Part shown: in pieces, positions 24,300-37,126 of the stretch
How positions within the stretch are numbered: the stretch's first letter is position 1
How the letters are laid out: every line of letters starts with the position of its first letter
Assembly: GCF_029227915.1 (NCBI RefSeq)
Contig: NC_079880.1
Span: forward strand, 29,445,501-29,509,500
Reading direction: 5' to 3'
DNA length: 64,000 nt
Source of the DNA: Hydractinia symbiolongicarpus
Taxonomy: Eukaryota > Cnidaria > Hydrozoa > Anthoathecata > Hydractiniidae
Made by a program: the position numbers and the translations under genes
The notes under the pieces: generated by a model
Told to the model about the DNA's origin: nothing
What the model saw: only the letters and a program-made list of their open reading frames with translations
Database searches by the model: none

Positions 24300-25707
24300 G
24301 CGTTTCAGTGGTGAAAAAATAATTTAAAAAATCGTTCGGGAAATGAGTTTACTCCCTGGGTACTTTCTTTGTATACTTTTGACTATACGGGCCAAGCCCG
24401 GGATTTGCGGTAAATCGCAGGTTTTCGTTTGCCGGCGATTAAACGTCTTTTATTCAGCGTCTCATCAAAAATGAAAGCATTTTTGAAAACTACATGTCTC
24501 ATGCGTTTTAGTGGTGAAAAAATAATTTAAAAAATCATTCGGGAAATGAGTTTACTCCCTGGGTACTTTCTTTGTATACTTTTGATTATACGGGCCGAGT
24601 CCGGGGTTTACGGGAAATGGCGGGTTTTCGTTTGCCGGCGATTAAACTTCTTTTATTCAGCGTCTCATCAAAAATAAAACATTTTTGAAAACTACAAGTC
24701 TCATGCGTTTTAGTGGTGAAAAGATAATTTAAAAAATCGTTCGGGAAATGAGTTTACACCCTGGGTACTTTCTTTGTATACTTTTGACTTTACAGGTCCA
24801 GTCCGGGATTTACGGGAAATCGCAGGTTTTCGTTTGCCGGCGTTTAAACTTCTTTTATTCAGCGTCTCATCAAAAATGAAAACAAGTTTGAAGACTACAA
24901 GTCTGATGCGTTTTAGTGGTGAAAAAAAAATTTAAAAAGTCGTTCGGGAAATGAGTTTACTCCCGGGGTACTTTCTTTGTATACATTTGACTATACGGGC
25001 CAAGCCCGGGATTTACGGGAAATGGCGGGTTTTCGTTTGCCGGCGATTAAACTTCTGTTATTCAGTGTCTCATCAAAAATGAAAACATTTTTGAAAACTC
25101 CAAGTCTCATGCGTTTTAGTGGTGAAAAGATAAGTTAAAAAATCGTTTTGGAAATGAGTTTACTCACAGGGTACTTTCTTTGTATACATTCGACTATACG
25201 GGCCAAGCCCGGGATTTACGGCAAATCGCGGGTTTTCGTTTGCCGGCGATTAAACCACTTTCATTAAGCGTCTCATCAAAAATGAAAACATTTCTAAAAA
25301 CTACAAGTCTCATGCGTTTTATTGGTGAAAAAATAATTTAAAAAATTGTTCAGGAAATGAGTTTACTCCCTGGTTACTTTCTTTGTATACTTTTGACTAT
25401 ACGGGCCGAGTCCGGGATTTACGGGAAGTCGCGGGTTTTCGTTTGCCGGCGATTAAACTTCTATTATTCAGCGTCTCCTCAAAAATGAAAACATTTTTAA
25501 AAACTACAAGTCTCATGGGTTTTAGTGGTGAAATAATAATTTAAAAAATCGTTCGGAAAATAAGTTTACACCCTGGGTACTTTCTTTGTATACTTTTGAC
25601 TATACAGGCCGAGTCCGGGATTTACGGGAAATCGCAGGTTTTTGTTTGCCGGCGATTAAACGTCTTTTATTCAGCGTCTCATCAAAAATGAAAGCATTTT
25701 TGAAAAC

Positions 25708-27360
25708 TACATGTCTCATGCGTTTTAGTGGTGAAATAATAATTTAAAAAATCGTTCGGGAAATGAGTTTACTCCCTGGGTACTTTCTTTGTATACTTTT
25801 GATTATACGGGCCGAGTCCGGGGTTTACGAGAAATGGCGGGCTTTCGTTTGCCGGCAATTAAACTTCTTTTATTCAGCGTCTCATCAAAAATGAAAACAT
25901 TTTTGAAAACTACATGTCTCATGCGTTTTAGTGGTGAAATAATAATTTAAAAAATCGTTCGGGAAATGAGTTTACTCCCTGGGTACTTTCTTTGTATACT
26001 TTTGATTATACGGGCCGAGTCCGGGGTTTACGAGAAATGGCGGGCTTTCGTTTGCCGGCAATTAAACTTCTTTTATTCAGCGTCTCATCAAAAATGAAAA
26101 CATTTTTGAAAACTACAAGTCTCATGCGTTTTAGTGGAGAAAAGATAATTTAAAAAATCGTTCGGAAAATGAGTTTACTCCCTGGGTACTTTCTTTGTAT
26201 ACTTTTGACTATACGGGCCAAGCCCGGGATTTACGGTAAATCGCAGGTTTTCGTTTGCCGGCGATTAAACTTCTTTTATTCAGCGTTTCATCAAAAATGA
26301 AAACATTTTTGAAAACTGCGAGTCTCATGCGTTTTAGTGGTGAAAAAATAATTTAAAAAATCGTTCGGGAAATGAATTTACTCCCTGGGTACTTTCTTTG
26401 TATACTTTTGATTATACGGGCCGAGTCCGGGGTTTACAGGAAATGGCGGGTTTTCGTTTGCCGGCGATTAAACTTCTTTTATTCAGCGTTTCATCAAAAA
26501 TGAAAACATTTTTGAAAACTGCGAGTCTCATGCGTTTTAGTGGTGAAAAAATAATTTAAAAAATCGTTCGGGAAATGAGTTTACTCCCTGGGTACTTTCT
26601 TTGTATACTTTTGATTATACGGGCCGAGTCCGGGGTTTACGGGAAATGGCGGGTTTTCGTTTGCCGGCGATTAAACTTCTTTTATTCAGCGTCTCATCAA
26701 AAATAAAACATTTTTGAAAACTACAAGTCTCATGCGTTTTAGTGGTGAAAAGATAATTTAAAAAATCGTTCGGGAAATGAGTTTACACCCTGGGTACTTT
26801 CTTTGAATACTTTTGACTTTACAGGTCCAGTCCGGGATTTACGGGAAATCGCAGGTTTTCGTTTGCCGTTGTTTAAACTTCTTTTATTCAGCGTTTCATC
26901 AAAAATGAAAACAAGTTTAAAGACTACAAGTCTCATGCGTTTTAGTGGTGAAAAAATAATTTAAAAAATCGTTCGGGAAATGTGTTTACTCCCTGGGTAC
27001 TTTCTTTGTATACTTTTGACTATACGGACCAAGTCCGGGATTTACGGAAAGTCGCGGGTTTTAGTTTGCCGGCGATTAAACTTCTTTTATTCAGCGTCTC
27101 ATCAAAAAGAAAACATTTTTGAAAACTACAAGTCTCATGCGTTTTAGTGGTGAAAAAATAATTTAAAAAATCGTTCGGGAAATGTGTTTACTCCCTGGGT
27201 ACTTTCTTTGTATACTTTTGACTATACGGACCAAGTCCGGGATTTACGGAAAGTCGCGGGTTTTAGTTTGCCGGCGATTAAACTTCTTTTATTCAGCGTC
27301 TCATCAAAAAGAAAACATTTTTGAAAACTACAAGTCTCATGCGTTTTAGTGGTGAAAAGA
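25708..27360 (+). repeat. Run of three adjacent single-monomer duplications
   Basis: Pairs of nearly identical neighbouring monomers follow one another: about 25,708-26,113 (GGGGTTTACGAGAAATGGC, GGGCTTTCG, GGCAATT, ACATGTCTC), about 26,281-26,690 (CGTTTCATC, AAACTGCGAGTCTC) and about 26,960-27,360 (AAATGTGTTTAC, ACGGACCAAGTCC, CATCAAAAAGAAAAC). Each offset is 202-203 bp. This points to repeated one-monomer exchange within 1.7 kb. Confidence 0.75.
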
Positions 27361-29024
27361 TAATTTAAAAAATCGTTCGGGAAATGAGTTTACACCCTGG
27401 GTACTTTCTTTGTATACTTTTGACTTTACAGGTCTAGTCCGGGATTTACGGGAAATCGCAGGTTTTCGTTTGCCGGCGTTTAAACTTCTTTTATTCAGCG
27501 TCTCATCAAAAATGAAAACAAGTTTGAAGACTACAAGTCTCATGCGTTTTTGTGGTGAAAAAATAATTTAAAAAATCGTTCGGGAAATGAATTTACTCCC
27601 TGGGTACTTTTTTTGTATACTTTTGACTATACGGGCCAAGCCCGGGATTTAAGCGAAATCGCGGGTTTTCGTTTGCCGGCGATTAAACTTCTTTTATTCA
27701 GCGTCTCATCAAAAATGAAAACATTTTTGAAAACTACAAGTCTTATGCGTTTTAGTGGTGAAAAAATAATTTAAAAAATCGTTCTGGAAATGAGTTTACT
27801 CACAGGGTACTTTCTTTATATACTTTTGACTATACGGGCCAAGCCCGGGATTTACGGTAAATCGCAGGTTTTCGTTTGCCGGCGATTAAACTTCTTTTAT
27901 TCAGCGTTTCATCAAAAATGAAAACATTTTTGAAAACTACAAGTCTCATGCGTTTTAGTGGTGAAAAAATAATATAAAAAATCGTTCGGGAAATGAGTTT
28001 ACTCCCTGGGTATTTTCTTTGTATACTTTTGACTATACGGGCCAAGCCCGGGATTTAGGGGAAATCGCTGGTTTTCGTTTGCCGGCGATTAAACCTCTTT
28101 CATTAAGCGTCTCATCAAAAATGAAAACATTTTTAAAAACTACAAGTCTCATGGGCCTTAGTGGTGAAATAATAATTAAAAATCGTTCGGGAAATGAGTT
28201 TACTCCCGGGGTACTTTCTTTGTATTCTTTTGACTATACGGGCCGAGTCCTGGATTTACGGGAAGTCGCGGGTTTTCGTTTGCCGGCGATTAAACTTCTT
28301 TTATTCAGCGTCTCATGAAAAATGAAAACATTTTTGAAAACTACAAGTCTTATGCGTTTTAGTGGTGAAAAAATAATTTAAAAAATCGTTCTGGAAGTGA
28401 GTTTACTCACAGGGTACTTTCTTTGTATACATTCGACTATACGGGCCAAGCCCGGGATTTACGGGAAATCGCGGGTTTTCGTTTGCCGGCGATTAAACTT
28501 CTTTTATTCAGCGTCTCATCAAAAATGAAAACATTTTTAAAAACTACAAGTCTCATGGGCCTTAGTGGTGAAACAATAATTTAAAAAATCGTTCGGGAAA
28601 TGAGTTTACACCCTGGGTACTTTCTTTGTATACTTTTGACTATACGGGCCAAGCCCGGGATTTACGGGAAATCGCGGGTTTTCCTTTGCCGGCGATTAAA
28701 CCAATTTCATCAAGCGTCTCATCAAAAATGAAAACATTTCTGAAAACTACAAGTCTCATGCGTTTTAGTGGTGAAAAAATAATTTAAAAAATCGTTCGGG
28801 AAATGAGTTTACTCCCTGGGTACTTTCTTTGTATACTTTTGACTATACGGGCCGAGTCCGGGATTTACGGGAAATCGCGGGTTTTCGTTTGCCGGCGATT
28901 AAACTTCTTTTATTCAGCGTCTCATCAAAAATGAAAACATTTTTAAAAACTACAAGTCTCATGGGCTTTAGTGGTGAAATAATAATTTAAAAAATCGTTT
29001 GGGAAATGAGTTTACTCCCTGGGT

Positions 29025-32000
29025 ACTTTCTTTGTATACATTTGACTATGCGGGCCCAGCCCGGGATTTACGGGAAATGGCGGGTTTTCGTTTGCCGGCG
29101 ATTAAACTTCTGTTATTCAGTGTCTCATCAAAAATGAAAGCATTTTTGAAAACTCCAAGTCTCATGCGTTTTAGTGGTGAAAAGATAAGTTAAAAAATCG
29201 TTTTGGGAATGAGTTTACTCACAGGGTACTTTCTTTGTATACATTCGACTATACGGGCCAAGCCCGGGATTTACGGCAAATCGCGGGTTTTCGTTTGCCG
29301 GCGATTAAACCACTTTCATTAAGCGTCTCATCAAAAATGAAAACATTTCTAAAAACTACAAGTCTCATGCGTTTTATTGGTGAAAAAATAATTTAAAAAA
29401 TTGTTCGGGAAATGAGTTTACTCCCTGGTTACTTTCTTTGTATACTTTTGACTATACGGGCCGAGTCCGGGATTTACGGGAAGTCGCGGGTTTTCGTTTG
29501 CCGGCGATTAAACTTCTTTTATTCAGCGTCTCTTCAAAAATGAAAACATTTTTAAAAACTACAAGTCTCATGGGTTTTAGTGGTGAAATAATAATTTAAA
29601 AAATCGTTCGGAAAATGAGTTTACTCCCTGGGTACTTTCTTTGTATACTTTTGACTATACAGGCCGAGTCCGGGATTTACGGGAAATCGCAGGTTTTTGT
29701 TTGCCGGCGATTAAACGTCTTTTATTCAGCGTCTCATCAAAAATGAAAACATTTTTGAAAACTACATGTCTCATGCTTTTTAGTGGTGAAATAATAATTT
29801 AAAAAATCGTTCGGGAAATGAGTTTACTCCCTGGGTACTTTCTTTGTATACTTTTGATTATACGGGCCGAGTCCGGGGTTTACGAGAAATGGCGGGCTTT
29901 CGTTTGCCGGCAATTAAACTTCTTTTATTCAGCGTCTCATCAAAAATGAAAACATTTTTGAAAACTACAAGTCTCATGCGTTTTAGTGGAGAAAAGATAA
30001 TTTAAAAAATCGTTCGGAAAATGAGTTTACACTCTGGGTACTTTCTTTGTATACTTTTGACTTTACAGGCCGAGTCCGGGATTTACGGGAAATCGCAGGT
30101 TTTCGTTTGCCGGCGTTTAAACTTCTTTTATTCAGCGTCTCATCAAAAATGAAAACAAGTTTGAAGACTACAAGTCTCATAGGCTTTAGTGGTGAAATAA
30201 TAATTTAAAAAATCGTTTGGGAAATGAGTTTACTCCCTGGGTACTTTCTTTGTATACTTTTTACTATACGGGCCGAGTCCGGGATTCACGGGAAATCGCA
30301 GGTTTTCGTTTGCCGGCGATTAAACTTCTTTTATTCAGCGTCTCATCAAAAATGAAAACATTTTTGAAAACTACAAGTCTTATGCGTTTTAGTGGTGAAA
30401 AAATAATTAAAAAAATCGTTCTTGAAGTGAGTTTACTCACAGGGTACTTTTTTTGTATACATTCGACTATACGGGCCAAGCCCGGAATTTAGGGGAAATC
30501 GCTGGTTTTCGTTTGCCGGCGATTAAACCTCTTTCATTAAGCGTCTCATCAAAAATGAAAACATTTTTGAAAACTACAAGTCTCATGCGTTTTAGTGGTG
30601 CAAAAAAAATTTAAAAAGTCTTTCGGAAAATGAGTTTACTCCCCGGGTACTTTCTTTGTATACTTTTGACTATATGGGCCGAGTCCGGGATTTACGGGAA
30701 ATCGCGGGTTTTGGTTTGCCGGCGATTAAACTTCTGTTATTCAGCGTCCCATCAAAAATGAAAACATTTTTGAAAACTACAAGTCTCATGCGTTTTAGTG
30801 GTGAAAAAATTATATAAAAAATCGTTCGGGAAATGAGTTTACTCCCGGGGTACTTTCTTTGTATACATTTGACTATACGGGCCCAGCCCGGGATTTACGG
30901 GAAATGGCGGGTTTTCGTTTGCCGGCGATTAAACTTCTGTTATTCAGTGTCTCATCAAAAATGAAAGCATTTTTGAAAACTCCAAGTCTCATGCGTTTTA
31001 GTGGTGAAAAGATAAGTTAAAAAATCGTTTTGGGAATGAGTTTACTCACAGGGTACTTTCTTTGTATACATTCGACTATACGGGCCAAGCCCGGGATTTA
31101 CGGCAAATCGCGTGTTTTCGTTTGCCGGCGATTAAACCACTTTCATTAAGCGTCTCATCAAAAATGAAAACATTTCTAAAAACTACAAGTCTCATGCGTT
31201 TTATTGGTGAAAAAATAATTTAAAAAATTGTTCGGGAAATGAGTTTACTCCCTGGTTACTTTCTTTGTATACTTTTGACTATACGGGCCGAGTCCGGGAT
31301 TTACGGGAAGTCGCGGGTTTTCGTTTGCCAGCGATTAAACTTCTTTTATTCAGCGTCTCTTCAAAAATGAAAACATTTTTAAAAACTACAAGTCTCATGG
31401 GTTTTAGTGGTGAAATAATAATTTAAAAAATCGTTCGGAAAATGAGTTTACACCCTGGGTACTTTCTTTGTATACTTTTGACTATACAGGCCGAGTCCGG
31501 GATTTACGGGAAATCGCAGGTTTTTGTTTGCCGGCGATTAAACGTCTTTTATTCAGCGTCTCATCAAAAATGAAAACATTTTTGAAAACTACATGTCTCA
31601 TGCGTTTTAGTGGTGAAATAATAATTTAAAAAATCGTTCGGGAAATGAGTTTACTCCCTGGGTACTTTCTTTGTATACTTTTGATTATACGGGCCGAGTC
31701 CGGGGTTTACGAGAAATGGCGGGCTTTCGTTTGCCGGCAATTAAACTTCTTTTATTCAGCGTCTCATCAAAAATGAAAACATTTTTGAAAACTACAAGTC
31801 TCATGCGTTTTAGTGGAGAAAAGATAATTTAAAAAATCGTTCGGAAAATGAGTTTACACTCTGGGTACTTTCTTTGTATACTTTTGACTTTACAGGCCGA
31901 GTCCGGGATTTACGGGAAATCGCAGGTTTTCGTTTGCCGGCGTTTAAACTTCTTTTATTCAGCGTCTCATCAAAAATGAAAACCAGTTTGAAGACTACAA

Positions 32001-33630
32001 GTCTCATAGGCTTTAGTGGTGAAATAATAATTTAAAAAATCGTTTGGGAAATGAGTTTACTCCCTGGGTACTTTCTTTGTATACTTTTTACTATACGGGC
32101 CGAGTCCGGGATTCACGGGAAATCGCAGGTTTTCGTTTGCCGGCGATTAAACTTCTTTTATTCAGCGTCTCATCAAAAATGAAAACATTTTTGAAAACTA
32201 CAAGTCTCATGCGTTTTAGTGGTGAAAAAAAAATTTAAAAAGTCGTTCGGAAAATGAGTTTACTCCCTGGGTACTTTCTTTGTATACTTTTGACTATATG
32301 GGCCGAGTCCGGGATTTACGGGAAATCGCGGGTTTTCGTTTGCCGGCGATTAAACTTCTGTTATTCAGCGTCCCATCAAAAATGAAAACATTTTTGAAAA
32401 CTACAAGTCTCATGCGTTTTAGTGGTGAAAAAATTATATAAAAAAGCGTTCGGGAAATGAGTTTACTCCCGGGGTACTTTCTTTTGTATACATTTGACTA
32501 TACGGGCCAAGCCCGGGATTTACGGGAAATGGCGGGTTTGCGTTTGCCGGCGATTAAACTTCTGTTATTCAGTGTCTCATCAAAAATGAAAACATTTTTG
32601 AAAACTCCAAGTCTCATGCGTTTTAGTGGTGAAAAGATAAGTTTAAAAATCGTTTTGGGAATGAGTTTACTCACAGGGTAATTTCTTTGTATACATTCGA
32701 CTATACGGGCCAAGCCTGGGATTTGCGGGAAATCGCGGGTTTTCGTTTGCCGGCGATTAAACCTCTTTCATTAAGCGTCTCATCAAAAATGAAAACATTT
32801 CTAAAAACTACAAGTCTCATGCGTTTTATTGGTGAAAAAATAATTTAAAAAATTGTTCGGGAAATGAGTTTACTCCCTGGTTACTTTCTTTGTATACTTT
32901 TGACTATACGGGCCGAGTCCGGGATTTACGGGAAGTCGCGGGTTTTCGTTTGCCGGCGATTAAACCTCTTTTATTCAGCGTCTCTTCAAAAATGAAAACA
33001 TTTTTAAAAACTACAAGTCTCATGGGTTTTAGTGGTGAAATAATAATTTAAAAAATCGTTCGGAAAATGAGTTTACACCCTGGGTACTTTCTTTGTATAC
33101 TTTTGACTATACAGGCCGAGTCCGGGATTTACGGGAAATCGCAGGTTTTTGTTTGCCGGCGATTAAACGTCTTTTATTCAGCGTCTCATCAAAAATGAAA
33201 ACATTTTTGAAAACTACATGTCTCATGCGTTTTAGTGGTGAAATAATAATTTAAAAAATCGTTCGGGAAATGAGTTTACTCCCTGGGTACTTTCTTTGTA
33301 TACTTTTGATTATACGGGCCGAGTCCGGGGTTTACGAGAAATGGCGGGCTTTCGTTTGCCGGCAATTAAACTTCTTTTATTCAGCGTCTCATCAAAAATG
33401 AAAACATTTTTGAAAACTACCAGTCTCATGCGTTTTAGTGGAGAAAAGATAATTTAAAAAATCGTTCGGAAAATGAGTTTACACTCTGGGTACTTTCTTT
33501 GTATACTTTTGACTTTACAGGCCGAGTCCGGGATTTACGGGAAATCGCAGCTTTTCGTTTGCCGGCGTTTAAACTTCTTTTATTCAGCGTCTCATAAAAA
33601 ATTAAAACAAGTTTGAAGACTACAAGTCTC
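29025..33630 (+). repeat. 9-mer / 8-mer higher-order repeat, two full and one partial unit
   Basis: Unit 1 is about 29,025-30,851 (1,827 bp, nine monomers). Unit 2 is about 30,852-32,477 (1,626 bp, eight monomers). A partial third runs to about 33,630. GGGCCCAGCCCGGG recurs at 29,052 and 30,879, and CGTTTTGGGAATGAG near 29,199, 31,026 and 32,650. Unit 2 lacks the monomer found at about 30,381-30,583 (TAATTAAAAAAATCG with CTTGAAGTGAG), and its neighbours are joined in register. Confidence 0.77.
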
Positions 33631-33859
33631 ATGCGTTTTAGTGGTGAAAAAATAATTTAAAAAATCGGTCGGGAGGTGAGTTTACTCTCTGGGTACTTTC
33701 TTTATATACTTTTGACTATACGAGACAAGCCCGGGATTTACGGTAAATCGCAGGTTTTCGTTTGCCGGCGATTAAACTTCTTTTATTCAGCGTTTCATCA
33801 AAAATGAAAACATTTTTAAAAACTACATGTCTCATGCGTTTTAGTGGTGAAATAATAAT

Positions 33860-35890
33860 TTAAAAAATCGTTCGGGAAATGAGTTTACTCCCTGGGTACT
33901 TTCTTTGTATACTTTTGATTATACGGGCCGAGTCCGGGGTTTACGAGAAATGGCGGGCTTTCGTTTGCCGGCAATTAAACTTCCTTTATTCAGCGTCTCA
34001 TCAAAAATGAAAACATTTTTGAAAACTAAAAGTCTCATGCGTTTTAGTGGAGAAAAGATAATTTAAAAAATCGTTCGGAAAATGAGTTTACACTCTGGGT
34101 ACTTTCTTTGTATACTTTTGACTTTACAGGCCGAGTCCAGGATTTACGGGAAATCGCAGGTTTTCGTTTGCCGGCGTTTAAACTTCTTTTATTCAGCGTC
34201 TCATCAAAAATGAAAACAAGTTTGAAGACTACAAGTCTCATGCGTTTTAGTGGTGAAAAAATAATTTAAAAAATCGTTCGGGAAATGAGTTTACTCTCTG
34301 GGTACTTTCTTTGTATACTTTTGACTATACCGGACAAGCCCGGGATTTACGGTAAATCGCAGGTTTTCGTTTGCCGGCGATTAAACTTCTTTTATTCAGC
34401 GTTTCATCAAAAATGAAAACATTTTTGAAAACTACAAATCTCATGCGTTTTAGTGGTGAAAAAATAATTTAAAAAATCGTTCGGGAAATGAGTTTACTCC
34501 CTGGGTACTTCCTTTGTATACTTTTGATTATACGGGCCGAGTCCGGGGTTTCCGGGAAATGGCGGGTTTTCGTTTGCCGGCGATTAAACTTCTTTTATTC
34601 AGCGTCTCATCAAAAATAAAACATTTTTGAAAACTACAAGTCTCATGCGTTTTAGTGGTGAAAAGATAATTTAAAAAATCGTTCGGGAAATGAGTTTACA
34701 CCCTGGGTACTTTCTTTGTATACTTTTGACTTTACAGGTCCAGTCCGGGATTTACGGGAAATCGCAGGTTTTCGTTTGCCGGCGTTTAAACTTCTTTTAT
34801 TCAGCGTCTCATCAAAAATGAAAACAAGTTTGAAGACTACAAGTCTCATGCGTTTTAGTGGTGAAAAAATAATTTAAAAAATCGTTCGGGAAATGAGTTT
34901 ACTCCCTGGGTACTTTCTTTGTATACTTTTGATTATACGGGCCGAGTCCGGGGTTTACGAGAAATGGCGGGCTTTCGTTTGCCGGCAATTAAACTTCTTT
35001 TATTCAGCGTCTCATCAAAAATGAAAACATTTTTGAAAACTACAAGTCTCATGCGTTTTAGTGGAGAAAAGATAATTTAAAAAATCGTTCGGAAAATGAG
35101 TTTACACTCTGGGTACTTTCTTTGTATACTTTTGACTTTACAGGCCGAGTCCGGGATTTACGGGAAATCGCAGGTTTTCGTTTGCCGGCGTTTAAACTTC
35201 TTTTATTCAGCGTCTCATCAAAAATGAAAACAAGTTTGAAGACTACAAGTCTCATGCGTTTTAGTGGTGAAAAAATAATTTAAAAAATCGTTCGGGAAAT
35301 GAGTTTACTCTCTGGGTACTTTCTTTGTATACTTTTGACTATACGGGACAAGCCCGGGATTTACGGTAAATCGCAGGTTTTCGTTTGCCGGCGATTAAAC
35401 TTCTTTTATTCAGCGTTTCATCAAAAATGAAAACATTTTTGAAAACTACAAGTCTCATGCGTTTTAGTGGTGAAAAAATAATTTAAAAAATCGTTCGGGA
35501 AATGAGTTTACTCCCTGGGTACTTTCTTTGTATACTTTTGATTATACGGGCCGAGTCCGGGGTTTACGGTAAATGGCGGGTTTTCGTTTGCCGGCGATTA
35601 AACTTCTTTTATTCTGCGTCTCATCAAAAATAAAACATTTTTGAAAACTACAAGTCTCATGCGTTTTAGTGGTGAAAAGATAATTTAAAAAATCGTTCGG
35701 GAAATGAGTTTACACCCTGGGTACTTTCTTTGTATACTTTTGACTTTACAGGTCCAGTCCGGGATTTACGGGAAATCGCAGGTTTTCGTTTGCCGGCGTT
35801 TAAACTTCTTTTATTCAGCGTCTCATCAAAAATGAAAACAAGTTTGAAGACTACAAGTCTCATGCGTTTTAGTGGTGAAAAAATAATTTA
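33860..35890 (+). repeat. 5-mer higher-order repeat (1,014 bp), two copies
   Basis: Each unit holds, in order, a GGGGTTTACGAG monomer, an ACTTTACAGGCCGAG monomer, an ACAAGCCCGGGATTTACGG monomer, a GATTATACGGGCCGAG monomer and an ACTTTACAGGTCCAG monomer. A close relative of two of these steps, with the same 608-bp spacing, lies at 60.5-61.3 kb and another at 24.1-24.9 kb. Confidence 0.78.
34942..35144 (+). repeat. Monomer subfamily representative: GGGGTTTACGAG / GGGCTTTCG / GGCAATT type
   Basis: Linked markers are TTTTGATTATACGGG just upstream, then GTCCGGGGTTTACGAG, AAATGGCGGGCTTTCG and TTGCCGGCAATTAAAC. Members or close relatives occur near 1.4, 24.0, 24.6, 25.8, 26.0, 26.4, 26.6, 29.9, 31.7, 33.3, 33.9, 34.5, 34.9, 35.5, 37.9, 59.2, 60.4 and 61.0 kb. 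They are therefore concentrated at 24-38 kb, with a second group near 60 kb. Confidence 0.75.
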
Positions 35891-36960
35891 AAAAATCATT
35901 CGGGAAATGAGTTTACTCTCTGGGTACTTTCTTTGTATACTTGTGACTATACGGGCCAAGCCCGGGATTTACGGGAAATCGCGGGTTTTCGTTTGCCGGC
36001 GATTAAACTTCTTTTATTCAGCGTCTCATCAAAAATGAAAAGATTTTTGAAAACTACAAGTCTTATGCGTTTTAGTGGTGAAAAAATAATTTAAAAAATC
36101 GTTCTGGAAATGAGTTTACTCACAGGGTACTTTCTTTATATACTTTCGACTATACGGCCCAAGCCCGGGATTTACGGGAAATCGCGGGTTTTCGTTTGCC
36201 GGCGATTAAACCTCTTTCATTAAGCGTCTCATCAAAAATGAAAACACTTTTGAAAACTACAAGTCTCATGCGTTTTAGTGGTGAAAAAAAAATTTAAAAA
36301 ATCGTTCGGAAAATGAGTTTACTTCCCGGGTACTTTCTTTGTAAACTTTTGACTATACAGGCCGAGTCCGGGATTTACGGGAAATCGCGGGTTTTCGTTT
36401 GCTGGCGATTAAACTTCTTTTATTCAGCGTCCCATCAACAATGAAAACATTTTTGAAAACTACAAATCTCATGCGTTTTAGTGGTGAAAAAATAATATAA
36501 AAAATCGCTCGGGATATGATTTTACTCCCTGGGTATTTTCTTGGTATACTTTTGACTATACGGGCCAAGCCCGGGATTTAGGGGAAATCGCTGGTTTTCG
36601 TTTGCCGGCGATTAAACCTCTTTCATTAAGCGTCTCATCAAAAATGTGAACATTTTTGAAAACTACAAGTCTCATGCGTTTTAGTGGTGAAAAAATAATT
36701 TAAAAAATCGTTCGGAAAATGAGTTTACTCCCTGGGTACCTACTTTGTATACTTTTGACTATACGGGCCGAGTCCGGGATTTACGGGAAGTCGCGGGTTT
36801 TCGTTTGCCGGCGATTAAACTTCTTTTATTCAGCGTCTCATCAAAAATGAAAACATTTTTGAAAACTACAAGTCTCATGCGTTTTAGTGGTGAAAAAATA
36901 ATTTAAAAAATCGTTCGGGAAATGAGTTTACTCCCTGGGTACTTTCTTTGTATACTTTTG

Positions 36961-37126
36961 ACTATACGGGCCAAGTCCGGGATTTACGGAAAGTCGCGGG
37001 TTTTAGTTTGCCGGCGATTAAAAACATTTTTAAAAACTACAAGTCTCATGCGTTTTAGTGGAGAAAAAATAATTTAAAAAATCGTTCGGGAAATGAGTTT
37101 ACTCCCTGGGTACTTTCTTTGTATAC
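36961..37126 (+). repeat. Monomer with 32-bp deletion next to the inversion
   Basis: At 37,020/37,021 GCCGGCGATTA runs straight into AAAACATTTTT. This removes monomer positions 51-82, including one arm of the inverted repeat. The monomer then continues normally to GTATAC at 37,121-37,126, where the inverted segment begins. Confidence 0.87.
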
